Shown piece after piece: positions 7,989 to 13,288 of a stretch of DNA of 13,288 nucleotides (the stretch's first letter is position 1; every line of letters starts with the position of its first letter). The stretch comes from an uncultured Eubacteriales bacterium (GTDB lineage: Bacteria; Bacillota; Clostridia; Oscillospirales; Oscillospiraceae): the NCBI GenBank assembly GCA_905201305.1, contig CAJKNS010000041.1, positions 1 to 13,288 of the forward strand, read 5' to 3'. The translations under genes were made by a program, and so were the position numbers. Below the pieces are notes generated by a model. That model had not been told where the DNA came from. It ran no database searches and saw only the letters and a list, made by a program, of their open reading frames with translations.

Positions 7989-8034
7989 TCAAAAGGCATG
8001 CTTACAAGTGCATGATAAAAGAGGGATTTGATCG

Positions 8035-9159
8035 ATGAACGTGATTTTTACTTGCGGCGGTACCGGCGGGCATATCAGTCCGGCGCTGGCTGTGGCAAAT
8101 CTGTTAAAGGAGCGCCATCCTGAGGCGAACATCCTGTTTGTGGGTGCGGAGGACGGCATGGAGACGGATCTGGTGCCCCGCGCCGGATTTCGGCTGGAGA
8201 CGGTCCGCATCTCCAATTTTCAGCGGAAGCTCAGTCCGGGGGGGATTGTCCACAATGTAAAATCTCTGGGCTATATGATCGGCAGCCGCAGAAGCGCGGA
8301 TCGGATCATCCGGGAGTTTCAGCCGGACGTGATCGTGGGCACCGGCGGCTATGCCAGCTATCCCATGCTGCGGCAGGGGGCAAAGCATCAGATTCCCACG
8401 GCGCTCCATGAGTCCAACGCGGTGCCCGGTCTGACTACCCGATTGGTCATGGAGCAGGTGGACCGGGTGATGGTGTCCTTTGAGGAGAGCCGGAAGAATT
8501 ATCCCCATCCGGAGCAGGTTCGGGTGGTGGGCATGCCGGTACGCAGTGAATTCTTCTTTACCGACAAAAAAGCAGCCCGGAAGCAGCTGGGACTGGATGA
8601 CCGTCCGGTGGTGGTGAGCTTCTGGGGGTCCTTGGGCGCAAGAGAAATGAACAAGATGATCGCCCGGTTTATGGCGAAAAACGTGACGGACGGACTGCCC
8701 TTCCAGCACATTCACGCGGCAGGCAGCTACGGCTGGAAATGGATGCCCGACTATGTGAAGGAGCAGGGGGTGGATTTGGAGAAAACCCCTGCCATTGATA
8801 TGCGGGAGTTTATCTATGATATGCCCACGGTGATGGCAGCGGCGGATTTGGTAATCTGTCGAGCCGGTGCGGCAACCATTGCCGAGGTGGCGGCGGCAGG
8901 AAAGCCTGCGATTTTTGTGCCGTCCCCCAATGTTACTGACAACCATCAGGAAAAGAACGCTCGAATTATTGAGCACGGCGGCGGCGCCGTGGTGCTCCGG
9001 GAAAGTGAATGCAGCGGCGATGTGCTGTATGATACGGCAAAAAAGCTGCTCACCGATTTCGATCCCCTGAAAAAAATGGGCCGGGCAGCGGAGGCGCTGG
9101 CAGTGCCGGATTCCGCAGAGCGAATTTTGAATATCATGCTGGAGCTTATGAAACAATAA
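8035..9159 (+). CDS. murG: UDP-GlcNAc: lipid I N-acetylglucosaminyltransferase MurG
   Basis: This 374-residue GT-B glycosyltransferase, peripheral on the inner face of the membrane, adds GlcNAc to lipid I to give lipid II. The N-terminal domain has the first glycine loop, CGGTGGHISP, at 7-16, GTGGYAS at 102-108 and HESNAVPGLT at 125-134. The C-terminal domain has the second glycine loop, GSLGAREMN, at 198-206 (preceded by Trp where many homologues have Gly), the UDP-GlcNAc-binding CRAGAATIAE at 275-284, and SPNVTDNHQEKNA at 297-309. Length and domain order are normal. GAGGG ends 9 nt before the ATG. The gene follows an 83-nt hairpin-bearing gap after ftsW and is 17 nt from ftsQ. Confidence 0.97.
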   Translation: MNVIFTCGGTGGHISPALAVANLLKERHPEANILFVGAEDGMETDLVPRAGFRLETVRISNFQRKLSPGGIVHNVKSLGYMIGSRRSADRIIREFQPDVIVGTGGYASYPMLRQGAKHQIPTALHESNAVPGLTTRLVMEQVDRVMVSFEESRKNYPHPEQVRVVGMPVRSEFFFTDKKAARKQLGLDDRPVVVSFWGSLGAREMNKMIARFMAKNVTDGLPFQHIHAAGSYGWKWMPDYVKEQGVDLEKTPAIDMREFIYDMPTVMAAADLVICRAGAATIAEVAAAGKPAIFVPSPNVTDNHQEKNARIIEHGGGAVVLRESECSGDVLYDTAKKLLTDFDPLKKMGRAAEALAVPDSAERILNIMLELMKQ

Positions 9160-9176
9160 AGATTGGAGGTGGCGTC

Positions 9177-9944
9177 ATGGACACACAGAGCACCTCTCAA
9201 ACCCATGGATGGAACCGGGGGGGCTTTCCCACCTGGGCAAAAATGCTGGTGGCAGTGGCTGTGGTGCTGCTGTTTTCCCTGGTGTTCTTTCGGGTGAGGA
9301 GCTTTGAGGTCAGCGGCAATGTGCGCTATACCGCCGACGAGGTGGCGGAGGCAAGCGGCATTACCAGCGGGGATATCCTCATTGCCGTGAACAAAACAAG
9401 AACGGCAAGCCGACTGCTGGTGAAGCTGCCATATATTGAAGAGGTGCGGGTTTATAAGGAAATGCCGGGCACCGTAAGGTTTGAAATATCGGAATGCACG
9501 GCGGTGATGGCTGCAAAGTCGGAATTCTCCACCTATTGGCTGATGACAAAGGACGGAAAGCTGCTGGAGGAGGTGGATTCCAGAGAGGATCCCAAGCTGT
9601 CCGGCATACCGGTGATCGAGGGCGTCAGTCTGACCCTGCCAACCCTGGGAAAGCAGGCGGAATTTGAGGATGTGCTCAGCGGCGAAACTGCCCTGGCGCT
9701 CATCGGTGCCATATCCGATGCGGGACTGCTGGGCAGCGTATCGGAGCTCAATCTGGAAGACCCGTCCAATATCACACTGCAATACGGCAGCGATTTGACC
9801 GTATGGCTGGGAGACGGCAGCGATGGGGACTATAAGCTCCGGTATCTGCTGGCGGTGCAGGAGCAGCTAACTGCCGGAAAGCGCGGGATCCTGGATCTCA
9901 GCTTTTCCTCCGGCGAGCAGGCTGTGTTTCACCCATTGACATAA
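9177..9944 (+). CDS. ftsQ: Cell division protein FtsQ/DivIB
   Basis: This 255-residue bitopic protein of the divisome core scaffolds FtsL and DivIC and links them to the septal synthase. It has a short cytoplasmic tail of about 20 residues, one membrane helix at about 22-39, then a POTRA domain at about 42-107 (SFEVSGNVRYTADEV...LPYIEEVRVYKEMPGTV) and the FtsQ/DivIB beta domain after about 110, with the GIPVIEG segment. The fold pattern and position between murG and ftsZ make the call firm, although sequence conservation in this family is low outside POTRA. GGAGGT at 9165-9170 is 6 nt before the ATG. Gram-positive organisms usually name it divIB. Confidence 0.93.
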   Translation: MDTQSTSQTHGWNRGGFPTWAKMLVAVAVVLLFSLVFFRVRSFEVSGNVRYTADEVAEASGITSGDILIAVNKTRTASRLLVKLPYIEEVRVYKEMPGTVRFEISECTAVMAAKSEFSTYWLMTKDGKLLEEVDSREDPKLSGIPVIEGVSLTLPTLGKQAEFEDVLSGETALALIGAISDAGLLGSVSELNLEDPSNITLQYGSDLTVWLGDGSDGDYKLRYLLAVQEQLTAGKRGILDLSFSSGEQAVFHPLT

Positions 9945-9946
9945 AA

Positions 9947-9963
9947 TTGCGGAAAATCCGTAA
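9947..9963 (+). other. Small hairpin between ftsQ and the ftsZ promoter
   Basis: TTGCGGA pairs with TCCGTAA around an AAA loop (7 bp with one G-T wobble). It is followed by AATTTCTATT, too poor in T for a convincing terminator. It could partly end the upstream transcript, and the A/T-rich bases after it could act as an UP-like element for the promoter at 9972. Confidence 0.3.
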
Positions 9964-9971
9964 AATTTCTA

Positions 9972-10000
9972 TTGACCTTAGTGTGCTTTCGCGATAAAAT
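9972..10000 (+). promoter_or_regulatory. Sigma-A-type promoter for ftsZ
   Basis: TTGACC at 9972-9977 (5 of 6 to the -35 consensus) is followed after exactly 17 nt by TAAAAT at 9995-10000 (5 of 6 to the -10 consensus). Transcription should start near 10007, giving a 5' leader of about 59 nt. The bases just upstream of the -35 box are A/T-rich. This is the clearest promoter inside the cluster and suggests that ftsZ is expressed independently of, and more strongly than, the upstream genes. Confidence 0.8.
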
Positions 10001-10022
10001 AAAAGCAAAGTAGCCATTTGAG

Positions 10023-10035
10023 GCGCAAAATGCGC
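10023..10035 (+). promoter_or_regulatory. Hairpin in the ftsZ 5' leader
   Basis: GCGCA and TGCGC form a perfect 5-bp stem with an AAA loop, about 16 nt after the predicted transcription start and 15 nt before the ribosome site at 10051-10056. It may stabilise the ftsZ mRNA 5' end. It does not hide the ribosome site. Confidence 0.4.
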
Positions 10036-10065
10036 AGAATATAAGTACTTAGGAGGAATTAACTT

Positions 10066-11124
10066 ATGAGCGAATCCTATCCCGAGAGAGTTGTCGCCAT
10101 TAAAGTCATCGGCGTTGGCGGCGCGGGCAACAATGTTGTCAACCGCATGATCGAGGCCGGTGTACAGGGCGTTGATTTTATTGCAGTGAATACCGACCGT
10201 CAGGACCTCAACAAGTCCAAGGCTGCCGAAAAGGTTCAGATCGGCGAAAAGCTCACCGGCGGCATGGGCGCCGGCTCCAAGCCCGAAATCGGAAAGAAGT
10301 CCGCAGAAGAGAGCCGCGCAGCCATTGCCAAGATGCTGGAGAACACCGACATGGTGTTCATCACCGCAGGCATGGGCGGCGGCACCGGCACCGGCGCAGC
10401 TCCCATTATTGCCGACATCGCCCGGGAGACCGGTGCGCTGACCGTTGGTGTTGTCACCAAGCCCTTTAAGTTTGAGGGCGCCCGCCGTATGGCGCAGGCA
10501 GAGGACGGCATTGCCGCTCTGTCCGACAAGGTGGATTCCCTGATTATCATCCCCAATGACCGGCTGAAGTACGTTACCGATCAGAAAATCACCTTCGTCA
10601 ATGCCTTTGGCATTGCCGACGATGTGCTCAAGCAGGCAGTCAGCTCCATTTCCGAGCTGGTGGGCTATTCCGATAACGTCATGATCAACCAGGACTTTGC
10701 CGATGTTTCCGCCGTCATGCGCAATGCAGGTCGGGCACACATGGGTGTTGGCGTCGCTACCGGCAAGGACAAGGCGCAGGCTGCTGCCATGATCGCCGTA
10801 TCCTCTCCGCTGCTGGAGACCTCCATCAACGGCGCCACCGGCGTGCTCATCAACATCACCGGTTCCCCCGATATGGAGCTGGAGGATGTGGAGACCGCTG
10901 CCAACATTGTCAACGAGGCAGTGAACCCCGATGCCAACATCATCTTCGGCGCTACCTTCGACGAGACGCTGGAGGATGCACTGCGGGTGACCGTTATTGC
11001 CACCGGCTTTAACGGCGACCAGGGCGGCGCTTACACCACTGCCGAGGAAAAGGCAAAGGCAGAGGAAAAGCCCAAGAATGATCCCGATATCGACGATATC
11101 TTCCGGATTTTCAACCGCAAGTAA
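10066..11124 (+). CDS. ftsZ: Cell division GTPase FtsZ (tubulin homologue)
   Basis: This 352-residue GTPase polymerises into the Z-ring that sets the division site. It contains the GVGGAGNNVVNRM nucleotide loop at about 16-28, the tubulin signature GGGTGTG at 104-110, TKPFKFEG at 131-138, IIPNDRL at 161-167, and the T7 loop NQDFADV at 208-214, whose Asp210 and Asp213 complete the catalytic site of the next subunit. The T3-loop region reads GMGAGSKPE rather than the common GLGAGANPE. The C-terminal linker is only about 20 residues, rich in Lys, Glu and Ala, and the end, DPDIDDIFRIFNRK, differs from the DIPTFLR form. AGGAGG at 10051-10056 is 9 nt before the ATG. It uses GTT and GTC for Val more than its neighbours do, consistent with high expression. 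A promoter precedes it and a terminator follows. Confidence 0.98.
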   Translation: MSESYPERVVAIKVIGVGGAGNNVVNRMIEAGVQGVDFIAVNTDRQDLNKSKAAEKVQIGEKLTGGMGAGSKPEIGKKSAEESRAAIAKMLENTDMVFITAGMGGGTGTGAAPIIADIARETGALTVGVVTKPFKFEGARRMAQAEDGIAALSDKVDSLIIIPNDRLKYVTDQKITFVNAFGIADDVLKQAVSSISELVGYSDNVMINQDFADVSAVMRNAGRAHMGVGVATGKDKAQAAAMIAVSSPLLETSINGATGVLINITGSPDMELEDVETAANIVNEAVNPDANIIFGATFDETLEDALRVTVIATGFNGDQGGAYTTAEEKAKAEEKPKNDPDIDDIFRIFNRK

Positions 11125-11137
11125 GTAAAATAGAATG

Positions 11138-11178
11138 CCGCCCCAGAATACAATGGGTATTTTGGGGCGGATTTTCTT
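11138..11178 (+). terminator. Strong rho-independent terminator after ftsZ
   Basis: The left arm at 11138-11151 and the right arm at 11157-11170 form a 14-bp stem with one G-T wobble, including a CCGCCCC/GGGGCGG base, around the loop AATGG. ATTTTCTT follows at once. It starts 13 nt after the ftsZ stop and ends only 29 nt before the next start codon. Confidence 0.9.
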
Positions 11179-11207
11179 CATCCAATGGGTAACGAGAAAG
11201 GACGTCT

Positions 11208-12038
11208 ATGGATTTTCAAGCGCTTTCCGGGATTGAGGGCTTTACCGCCACATCGCTGCTGATTACGGCGGGCATTTGCCTGGTGGCAGTCTTTGTGGCA
11301 TGGTACACGGTTCGCACCCGGATTCAGATGTCCCAGGTGATTCTGGGTGTGTTTTCCTATGTGCTGGTGCTGCTGCTGGAGAATGTGTTCTCCATGGCGG
11401 GGGTCAGCATGCAGGTGCCGCAGTCGGGGATGGTCTATGCCCTCTATCTGACGCTGTCGGTGGTGGCAGGACGGGAGATTATTCGGTTTTTGTCCATGAA
11501 ATATGTGCTGTCCAACCGGTTTGACGGCGCGGATGCTGCCATCGGCTTCGGTCTGGGCTTTGGGGGACTGTATCTTCTCACCTGCGCGGCGTATTATTTC
11601 AGCTGCTATTCCACGGTGAATCAGTTCCTGAGCGTGGGTGCAGAGAGCTTTTTTGCCAGCACCGATCAGGGCAGCCAGGAGGCATATGACCTGCTGCTGT
11701 CCATTGCCGGGCAGAACGGCTGGCAGTACATCATGACCGCGGTGAACCGGGTGTTCTTCTTGGTGCGTGAGATTGCGTTCTCCGTGCTGGTGTGGTATGG
11801 AATCCGGGAGGATAAGAGCCGCTGGTGCCTGCTTGCAGTGCCGGTGATGCAGTTTATCGCCATGCTGCCCGATGGGCTGATGAGCGCCGGCGTGCTGGAC
11901 AATACCTATGTGAAGGACGTTGTGACCTATCTCATTTCCGGCGGCATTGCCTATCTGGCTGCGAAGATCTACAACAGCCGGGAGGATCAGGTGGCACACT
12001 TCCAGGTGGAAAAGCTCCGGGCAAGACGAAGAAGATAA
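11208..12038 (+). CDS. Seven-helix membrane protein resembling the YhfC family, expected His residues missing
   Basis: This 276-residue protein has about seven membrane segments (roughly 14-34, 42-63, 73-90, 108-132, 174-199, 205-228 and 235-253) and a very basic C terminus (RARRRR). The pattern GVFSYVLVLLLEN at 47-59, then AGREIIRFLSMKYVL at 87-101, then AIGFGLGFGG at 111-120 parallels the YhfC/DUF2324 family, predicted intramembrane metalloproteases with an E-E-x-x-R motif and a G-x-G-H-G-G motif. Here the first Glu is Arg and the His is Phe117; a later His expected before a conserved Asp is replaced in PVMQFIAMLPDG. If homologous, it is probably not an active metalloprotease. The family call is from memory of motifs and is moderate. 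AAAGGA at 11197-11202 supports the ATG. It sits directly behind the ftsZ terminator with no room for its own promoter. Confidence 0.6.
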   Translation: MDFQALSGIEGFTATSLLITAGICLVAVFVAWYTVRTRIQMSQVILGVFSYVLVLLLENVFSMAGVSMQVPQSGMVYALYLTLSVVAGREIIRFLSMKYVLSNRFDGADAAIGFGLGFGGLYLLTCAAYYFSCYSTVNQFLSVGAESFFASTDQGSQEAYDLLLSIAGQNGWQYIMTAVNRVFFLVREIAFSVLVWYGIREDKSRWCLLAVPVMQFIAMLPDGLMSAGVLDNTYVKDVVTYLISGGIAYLAAKIYNSREDQVAHFQVEKLRARRRR

Positions 12039-12051
12039 CAATTGCAGAATT

Positions 12052-12086
12052 GCCGCCGCAGAGCCGAGGTTCTGCGGCGGCTTTTT
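12052..12086 (+). terminator. Rho-independent terminator before the radical SAM gene
   Basis: GCCGCCGCAGA at 12052-12062 pairs perfectly over 11 bp with TCTGCGGCGGC at 12071-12081 (8-nt loop), followed by TTTTT at 12082-12086. A smaller CAATT/AATTG hairpin at 12039-12052 abuts it. It starts 13 nt after the stop of the upstream membrane-protein gene and ends 15 nt before the next start codon, inside what would be a false upstream extension of that gene. Confidence 0.9.
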
Positions 12087-12088
12087 AG

Positions 12089-12097
12089 AAGGAAGGA
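12089..12097 (+). promoter_or_regulatory. Ribosome binding site deciding the start of the radical SAM gene
   Basis: AAGGAAGGA offers two overlapping AAGGA cores, 4 and 8 nt before the ATG at 12102, or 7 and 11 nt before the adjacent in-frame ATG at 12105. The open frame extends back to a TTG at 12042, but that stretch spells out the terminator hairpin and has no ribosome site, so the start is placed here. Confidence 0.7.
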
Positions 12098-12101
12098 TCG
12101 T

Positions 12102-13028
12102 ATGATGTTCCCAAACCCCTCCGATCATAAGCGCTACCACTCCCTTTATCACTACAACAAAAGCCGCTATGGAGCGCGGGTGATGAAGGCGTCATTGGAC
12201 GCAGGCTGCACTTGTCCCAACCGCGACGGCACCAGGGCATATGGCGGTTGCACCTTTTGCCAGGGCGGGTCCCACTATTTTGCAGGCACCGGAGATATTT
12301 CCGGGCAGCTGGAGCGGGAAACCAAACGGATTCACGGCAAATATCCGGATGCCAAAATCATCGCCTATTTTCAAGCGGGCACCAACACCTATGGTCCCCT
12401 TGACCGGCTGGAGCAAGGCTGGCAGGCGGCGCTGAACAAGGATGCAGTCTGCGGCATCAGCGTTGCCACCCGCTGTGACTGCCTGGAGCCGCCGGTACTG
12501 GAGGCACTGAGCCGATTGAACCGTCAGACCGATCTCACCGTGGAGCTGGGACTGCAAACGGTGCATGACGAAACGGCGGCGCGGATTCATCGGGGGCACA
12601 GCTTCGAGGAATTTCTCGGCGGCTATCGGGCGCTTCAAAAACAGGGCATTCGCACCTGCGTTCATCTCATCAACGGACTGCCGGGGGAAACAGCGGAGGA
12701 TATGCTGGAATCTGCACGGGTGCTGGGGCAGCTTCGACCCGGCGGCGTGAAAATCCATCTGCTCCATGTGACCGAGGGTACCGCGCTGGCAGAGGAATGG
12801 CGCAGAGGAGACTACATCCCCATGGAAAAGCAGGCTTATATTGATGTCACTGCCGCACAAATTCGCCGGCTTCCGCCGGAGACGGTGATGGAACGGCTCA
12901 CCGGAGACGGGGACCGGCGCTATTTACTGGCGCCCCTGTGGAGCCGGGATAAAATCTCCGTGCTGGGGGGCATTGACCACCGGCTGCGGATGTGGAATGC
13001 GGTGCAGGGGGACCGGTTTGAAGGGTGA
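12102..13028 (+). CDS. TIGR01212/YhcC-type radical SAM protein
   Basis: With the start at 12102 the protein has 308 residues, close to the usual length of E. coli YhcC-like proteins. The N terminus reads YNKSRYGARVMKASLDAG and then CTCPNRDG...GGCTFC, with Cys36, Cys38, Cys50 and Cys53 in the family's Fe-S cluster region. It continues with AYFQAGTNTYGP at 88-99, SVATRCDCL at 120-128, ELGLQTVHDETAARIHRGH at 148-166, and HLINGLPGET at 188-197, all family hallmarks of an Elp3-like radical SAM barrel. Such enzymes cleave S-adenosylmethionine reductively to start radical chemistry; I do not know an established substrate for this subfamily. An intrinsic terminator stands immediately upstream and no promoter fits in the 15-nt space between. 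ATG 12105 is an equally possible start. Confidence 0.92.
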   Translation: MMFPNPSDHKRYHSLYHYNKSRYGARVMKASLDAGCTCPNRDGTRAYGGCTFCQGGSHYFAGTGDISGQLERETKRIHGKYPDAKIIAYFQAGTNTYGPLDRLEQGWQAALNKDAVCGISVATRCDCLEPPVLEALSRLNRQTDLTVELGLQTVHDETAARIHRGHSFEEFLGGYRALQKQGIRTCVHLINGLPGETAEDMLESARVLGQLRPGGVKIHLLHVTEGTALAEEWRRGDYIPMEKQAYIDVTAAQIRRLPPETVMERLTGDGDRRYLLAPLWSRDKISVLGGIDHRLRMWNAVQGDRFEG

Positions 13029-13033
13029 GTTTC

Positions 13034-13062
13034 AAAAAATCATATGAGGTTTCATTTTTTGC
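13034..13062 (+). terminator. Weak A/T-rich inverted repeat after the radical SAM gene
   Basis: CAAAAAAT at 13034-13041 and ATTTTTTG at 13055-13062 form an 8-bp, nearly all A-T stem with a 13-nt loop, starting 5 nt after the stop codon. With only A-T pairs it is weak. Its A-run and T-run would suit either strand, so it may act as a poor two-way terminator. Confidence 0.35.
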
Positions 13063-13090
13063 GGATTTAGGAATGCGGGATTTTTGTTAC

Positions 13091-13120
13091 TTGACCCGAT
13101 TCTTGGGCGCTTTATATAAT
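13091..13120 (+). promoter_or_regulatory. Sigma-A-type promoter for the lipoprotein gene
   Basis: TTGACC at 13091-13096 and a perfect TATAAT at 13115-13120 are separated by 18 nt. The predicted start near 13127 gives a leader of about 29 nt with AAGGTG at 13143-13148, 7 nt before the ATG. The -35 box is identical to that of the ftsZ promoter. Confidence 0.78.
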
Positions 13121-13155
13121 ATTTTCATCATTTTGACCCAGGAAGGTGAAGAAAT

Positions 13156-13288
13156 ATGAAAAAGATCATTGCCCTGCTGCTTTCGGCGCTGATGCTGGTT
13201 GGCATATTGGCAGGCTGCGGCGGAACCGACAGCTCCAGTGCAGCCCCGGCGTCCGATTCTACTTCGGCAGCAGCCCAGGAAACCACAG
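13156..13288 (+). CDS. Secreted lipoprotein, N-terminal fragment (possibly a transporter substrate-binding protein)
   Basis: Forty-four complete codons are present before the window ends. They encode a type II signal peptide: MKK, a hydrophobic stretch at about 4-17, and the lipobox LAGC at 18-21, so Cys21 should be lipidated and the mature protein anchored outside the membrane. After the Cys comes a Gly-, Ser-, Ala- and Thr-rich linker (GGTDSSSAAPASDSTSAAA), as is common in Clostridia ABC-transporter solute-binding lipoproteins. The functional domain lies beyond the window, so the transporter role is only a guess. It has its own promoter and ribosome site and begins a new transcription unit unrelated to the division genes. 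Confidence 0.85.
   Translation, partial: MKKIIALLLSALMLVGILAGCGGTDSSSAAPASDSTSAAAQETT

Noticed and set aside
7983..8019. A promoter for murG in the ftsW-murG gap (TTGTTT with downstream A/T-rich bases)
   Set aside because: No -10-like hexamer occurs at 16-19 nt from TTGTTT; TTACAA is only 13 nt away. The T-rich bases are better explained as the tail of the hairpin.
11101..11131. A possible promoter at the end of ftsZ (TAAAAT at 11126-11131) for the membrane-protein gene
   Set aside because: The -10-like box has no -35 box at 16-18 nt; TTTTCA lies only 12 nt upstream. A promoter here would also be followed directly by the terminator.
9898..11181. A 427-codon open frame on the minus strand over ftsZ
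   Set aside because: It is antisense to ftsZ with low-complexity Gly/His/Val composition, and it runs through the ftsZ promoter and terminator.
12042..12101. A longer version of the radical SAM protein starting at TTG 12042
   Set aside because: The extra 20 residues are Arg-rich, encode a perfect terminator hairpin, have no ribosome site, and are not part of the family's N terminus.
1..13288. CRISPR arrays, tRNA or rRNA genes, insertion sequences and attachment sites
   Set aside because: I saw no regularly spaced repeats, tRNA-like cloverleaf, transposase or integrase motif; nearly all of the sequence is accounted for by housekeeping genes.

Overview
The window is a division and cell-wall (dcw) gene cluster, read entirely on the + strand, from a moderately GC-rich Clostridia-type Firmicute. 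An Oscillospiraceae/Ruminococcaceae-like gut anaerobe is the best guess. The evidence is the gene order (rsmH-ftsL-PBP-murE-murF-mraY-ftsW-murG-ftsQ-ftsZ), a class B PBP with C-terminal PASTA domains, a meso-DAP-type MurE, strong AGGAGG-type ribosome sites, and intrinsic terminators with sigma-A-type promoters. The genus cannot be named from the sequence alone.

Layout. Positions 1-171 are the 3' end of rsmH (16S rRNA methyltransferase). From 174 to 9944 runs one block: ftsL, a division-type penicillin-binding protein, murE, murF, mraY, ftsW, murG and ftsQ/divIB. Most gaps are 2-57 nt. The two exceptions, murF-mraY (103 nt) and ftsW-murG (83 nt), both hold clear RNA hairpins. ftsZ (10066-11124) has its own near-consensus promoter in the 121-nt gap after ftsQ and ends in a strong intrinsic terminator. 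Next come a seven-helix membrane protein resembling the YhfC family but lacking its expected histidines, a second strong terminator, a TIGR01212/YhcC-type radical SAM protein, and an intergenic region with a good promoter that drives the start of a lipoprotein gene cut by the window end. No stretch of more than about 130 bases lacks a gene.

How the genes work together. MurE and MurF finish the UDP-MurNAc-pentapeptide, MraY moves it to undecaprenyl phosphate (lipid I), MurG adds GlcNAc (lipid II), FtsW polymerises the glycan and the PBP cross-links it. FtsL and FtsQ/DivIB scaffold the septal complex and FtsZ forms the ring that places it. murD, which commonly lies near mraY and ftsW, is absent here, as are ftsA, sepF and the spoIIGA-sigE pair often found after ftsZ.

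I see no wholly new system, CRISPR array, mobile element or RNA gene. The points most worth a second look are the three-hairpin murF-mraY leader, the terminator-like hairpin over the ftsW stop codon, two genes that start directly behind intrinsic terminators with no room for a promoter, and the YhfC-like protein with its apparent active site altered.
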